Assembly: GCA_009929975.1 (NCBI GenBank)
Contig: RZZF01000061.1
Coordinates: 1 to 8,604 of the forward strand
Reading direction: 5' to 3'
Source of the DNA: Clostridia bacterium
Lineage (GTDB): Bacteria; Bacillota; Clostridia; Saccharofermentanales; UBA5734
Length of the DNA: 8,604 nt
The first letter of the stretch is position 1. Every line of letters starts with the position of its first letter. Below are positions 7,055 through 8,604 of this stretch, piece after piece. The notes beneath the pieces are model-generated. The model was not told where the DNA came from. It saw only the letters and a list, made by a program, of their open reading frames with translations, and did not search any database. A program made the translations under genes and the position numbers.

Positions 7055-7762
7055 CTACAGCCGCAAGGGTTTGAAGGCAATTGCGTCTGCCGATGTCAGA
7101 TAATATTTCGTCGGTCCGATCACAACCGGCGGCCGGCTTCTGGCACGTTCTCCGTGAATGTGGCCATAGACACACAGATCAGCGCTGGCAGCACTGAGCC
7201 GGTCGGTAATCTCGTTCGGCTGATACTCACGGTTGAAGGGCGGATAATGCAGACAGGCGATCAGCCGGCTGCCCTCGCGGCGTATCTTTGACGCTGCCTG
7301 CAGAGACAGATCCAGCCGGCCGATCTCACGCTGATAGATTTTCAGATCGTCAGCCGAAAATTCCGGATCATCCGGCAGCAGCCAGCCGCGGGTTCCGCAG
7401 ACGACATCACCATTCCGCAGCAGCAGGCTGTTATTACGCAGAAAGCGCAGGCTTCTGAAGTCTTCGCGCTCACACAACTCCTGCAGCTTATTCATAGAGG
7501 CCCACCAGTAATCATGATTACCACGCAGAAGTATTTTTTCGCCCGGCAGCTGATCGAGAAAACGAAGGTCCGCAATGACCTCACGCAGATGCATGGCCCA
7601 GGAAATATCACCGGCAATCAGAACCGTGTCGTCCAACCCGACGGTGTCGAGCCAGTTTTCACGAAGTAATGTCTCGTGATTTTGCCAATGGGCTCCGAAT
7701 ATGTGCATCGGTTTATCAACAGTCAAGCCGAGATGCGGGTCTGCAAGAGCGAATAAATTCAT
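7055..7762 (-). CDS. Calcineurin-like metallophosphoesterase (COG1768-like)
   Basis: A 235-residue soluble protein with all metal-binding motifs of the calcineurin-like phosphoesterase fold: D8-P-H10, GD at 51-52, GNHD at 81-84, H172 in LHYPP, and GHIH at 200-203. These bind a two-metal centre that hydrolyses a phosphoester. The GDISWAM, GNHDYWW and GHIHGE segments resemble the predicted phosphohydrolases of COG1768, whose substrate I do not know. No signal peptide or membrane segment is visible, so it should act in the cytoplasm. Its ATG overlaps the uvrC stop (ATGA) and GGAGG (7770-7774) lies 7 nt upstream inside uvrC, so the pair is probably translated in a coupled way. A link to DNA repair is suggested only by this pairing. 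Confidence 0.92.
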   Translation of the reverse strand: MNLFALADPHLGLTVDKPMHIFGAHWQNHETLLRENWLDTVGLDDTVLIAGDISWAMHLREVIADLRFLDQLPGEKILLRGNHDYWWASMNKLQELCEREDFRSLRFLRNNSLLLRNGDVVCGTRGWLLPDDPEFSADDLKIYQREIGRLDLSLQAASKIRREGSRLIACLHYPPFNREYQPNEITDRLSAASADLCVYGHIHGERARSRPPVVIGPTKYYLTSADAIAFKPLRL

Positions 7763-8604
7763 GAATTCTCCTCCGGATGGAAGTGTCGATAGACATTTTC
7801 AGCCGCGTCATGGCTGAGTCCCGGCGTGTCGGCGAGCGTTTCCAGAGTGGCTTCGGAGATCGCCCGGATCGTCTGAAACTGTTCGAGAAGCGCCCGGCGC
7901 CTGGCCGGACCGATTCCCTTGATCCCTTCCAGTGTGAATCGGGTCGCCCGTTTATTCTGCAGTTTTTTCCGATACGATCCGGCGAATCGGTGGGCCTCAT
8001 CCTGTACAGCTGTCAAGAGGCGGAGCAGCGACATTCTTCGCGGCGCAGACAATAAATCGGTCTGGTCATTTGAGGAATCCGCCAGCAAAAGAGGCAGATC
8101 AGTGCTTTCAGATGCAGAACCAGCCGGATCCCGCAGTTCGATCACCGTCCCGTCAGCCGTTACAAGACCACGTGTCCGGTGGCGCTGATCCTTGACCATG
8201 CCAGCCATCGGAATGGCCAGACCCAGTTCGTTCAGTACACTTTGTCCGGCCGACACATGTCCCTTCCCGCCATCCAGCAGGATTAGATCCGGTATGGATC
8301 CGAATTCACTGTCTTCAAGCCGCGCCAGACGCCGCCGCAGGACTTCCTGCATGGCCGCGTAATCATCAATCTCCTGTTCTTTGTTGAGGCGGAAATGGCG
8401 ATACTGCTGACGCAGTGGTTTTCCATCCTGAAAAACGACCAGGCTGCCGGCACGATCATGTTCACCTGTATTGGAAATGTCAATCGCCTCAATCCGGTGG
8501 ACCGGATTACCGGCCGCCGCCAGATCCGACAGCAGTCGTACCGCCTCCTGCAGCGCGGTCTGGCCTGATCCGCCCAACAGCGTGTGGCGGTGGAGTGACT
8601 CGCG
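7759..8604 (-). CDS. uvrC: Excinuclease ABC subunit C, C-terminal part (5' end outside window)
   Basis: The frame is open to the right edge, so the N-terminal GIY-YIG nuclease and UVR domains lie outside; an apparent start at 8577 (TTG) is internal. UvrC makes both incisions around UvrA/B-marked DNA lesions in nucleotide excision repair. The 281 visible residues contain the RNase H-like nuclease responsible for the 5' incision. It shows Asp in IEAIDISNTGE, Asp in EIDDYAAM, Asp in LILLDGGKG and His in QDEAHRFA, matching the known catalytic Asp/Asp/Asp/His set. After it come two helix-hairpin-helix units (EGIKGIGPARRRALLEQF and the segment around LADTPGLSHDAAENVY) that bind DNA. Between the nuclease motifs, roughly 8035-8133, there is a Ser/Asp/Leu-rich insertion of about 25 residues compared with E. 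coli UvrC. The stop overlaps the phosphoesterase start by 4 nt. Confidence 0.96.
   Translation of the reverse strand, partial: RESLHRHTLLGGSGQTALQEAVRLLSDLAAAGNPVHRIEAIDISNTGEHDRAGSLVVFQDGKPLRQQYRHFRLNKEQEIDDYAAMQEVLRRRLARLEDSEFGSIPDLILLDGGKGHVSAGQSVLNELGLAIPMAGMVKDQRHRTRGLVTADGTVIELRDPAGSASESTDLPLLLADSSNDQTDLLSAPRRMSLLRLLTAVQDEAHRFAGSYRKKLQNKRATRFTLEGIKGIGPARRRALLEQFQTIRAISEATLETLADTPGLSHDAAENVYRHFHPEENS

Noticed and set aside
8460..8500. Asn instead of His in the UvrC DISH motif
   Set aside because: From memory DISN occurs in other Firmicutes UvrC proteins and the residue is not one of the catalytic Asp/His set, so it is not treated as unusual.
1..8604. Search for CRISPR arrays, tRNA/rRNA genes, insertion sequences, phage or defence genes
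   Set aside because: No regularly spaced repeats, transposase or phage-like proteins, or RNA-gene signatures were seen; every gene belongs to a known housekeeping or regulator family.

Overview
The window looks like ordinary core chromosome of a Bacillota (Firmicutes) bacterium, probably a clostridial relative. Four things point there: the order yicC-remA-gmk-rpoZ, which is characteristic of Firmicutes; a remA gene (DUF370); a single-chain bacterial/eukaryotic-type glycyl-tRNA synthetase; and a pyruvate phosphate dikinase gene. Base composition is about half GC by eye, and nearly every gene has a strong GGAGG-type ribosome binding site. Genus cannot be set from the sequence alone.

Layout: positions 1-417 (+ strand) hold the C-terminal DNA-binding end of an AraC-family regulator that enters from the left edge. 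It converges on everything else, which is on the - strand. Between the converging genes (418-542) lie two back-to-back intrinsic terminators, one per direction, enclosed by a 9-bp inverted repeat. Reading the - strand from right to left, the genes are the 3' part of uvrC (runs off the right edge), a calcineurin-like metallophosphoesterase overlapping it by ATGA, an 89-bp gap with a good sigma-A promoter, and then yicC, remA, gmk, rpoZ, glyS and ppdK, ending at the second terminator.

The six genes from yicC to ppdK are tightly packed: remA's Shine-Dalgarno sits on the yicC stop, gmk overlaps remA by 8 nt, and glyS starts immediately after the rpoZ stop. They are best read as one transcription unit. 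It joins RNA turnover (YicC), a matrix/osmotic regulator (RemA), GMP kinase, the omega subunit of RNA polymerase, glycine tRNA charging and PEP/pyruvate interconversion. The first four are the usual Firmicutes neighbourhood. The continuation into glyS-ppdK, instead of coaBC-priA after rpoZ, is the main departure in gene order.

I saw no mobile element, CRISPR array, RNA gene, phage gene, defence system or unfamiliar multi-gene system. Points worth a second look are modest: an omega subunit with a long, strongly acidic tail, a GMP kinase lacking the acidic guanine-contacting residue, an extra loop in UvrC, no T-box leader in front of glyS, a nested terminator structure, and a 13-bp repeat after gmk.
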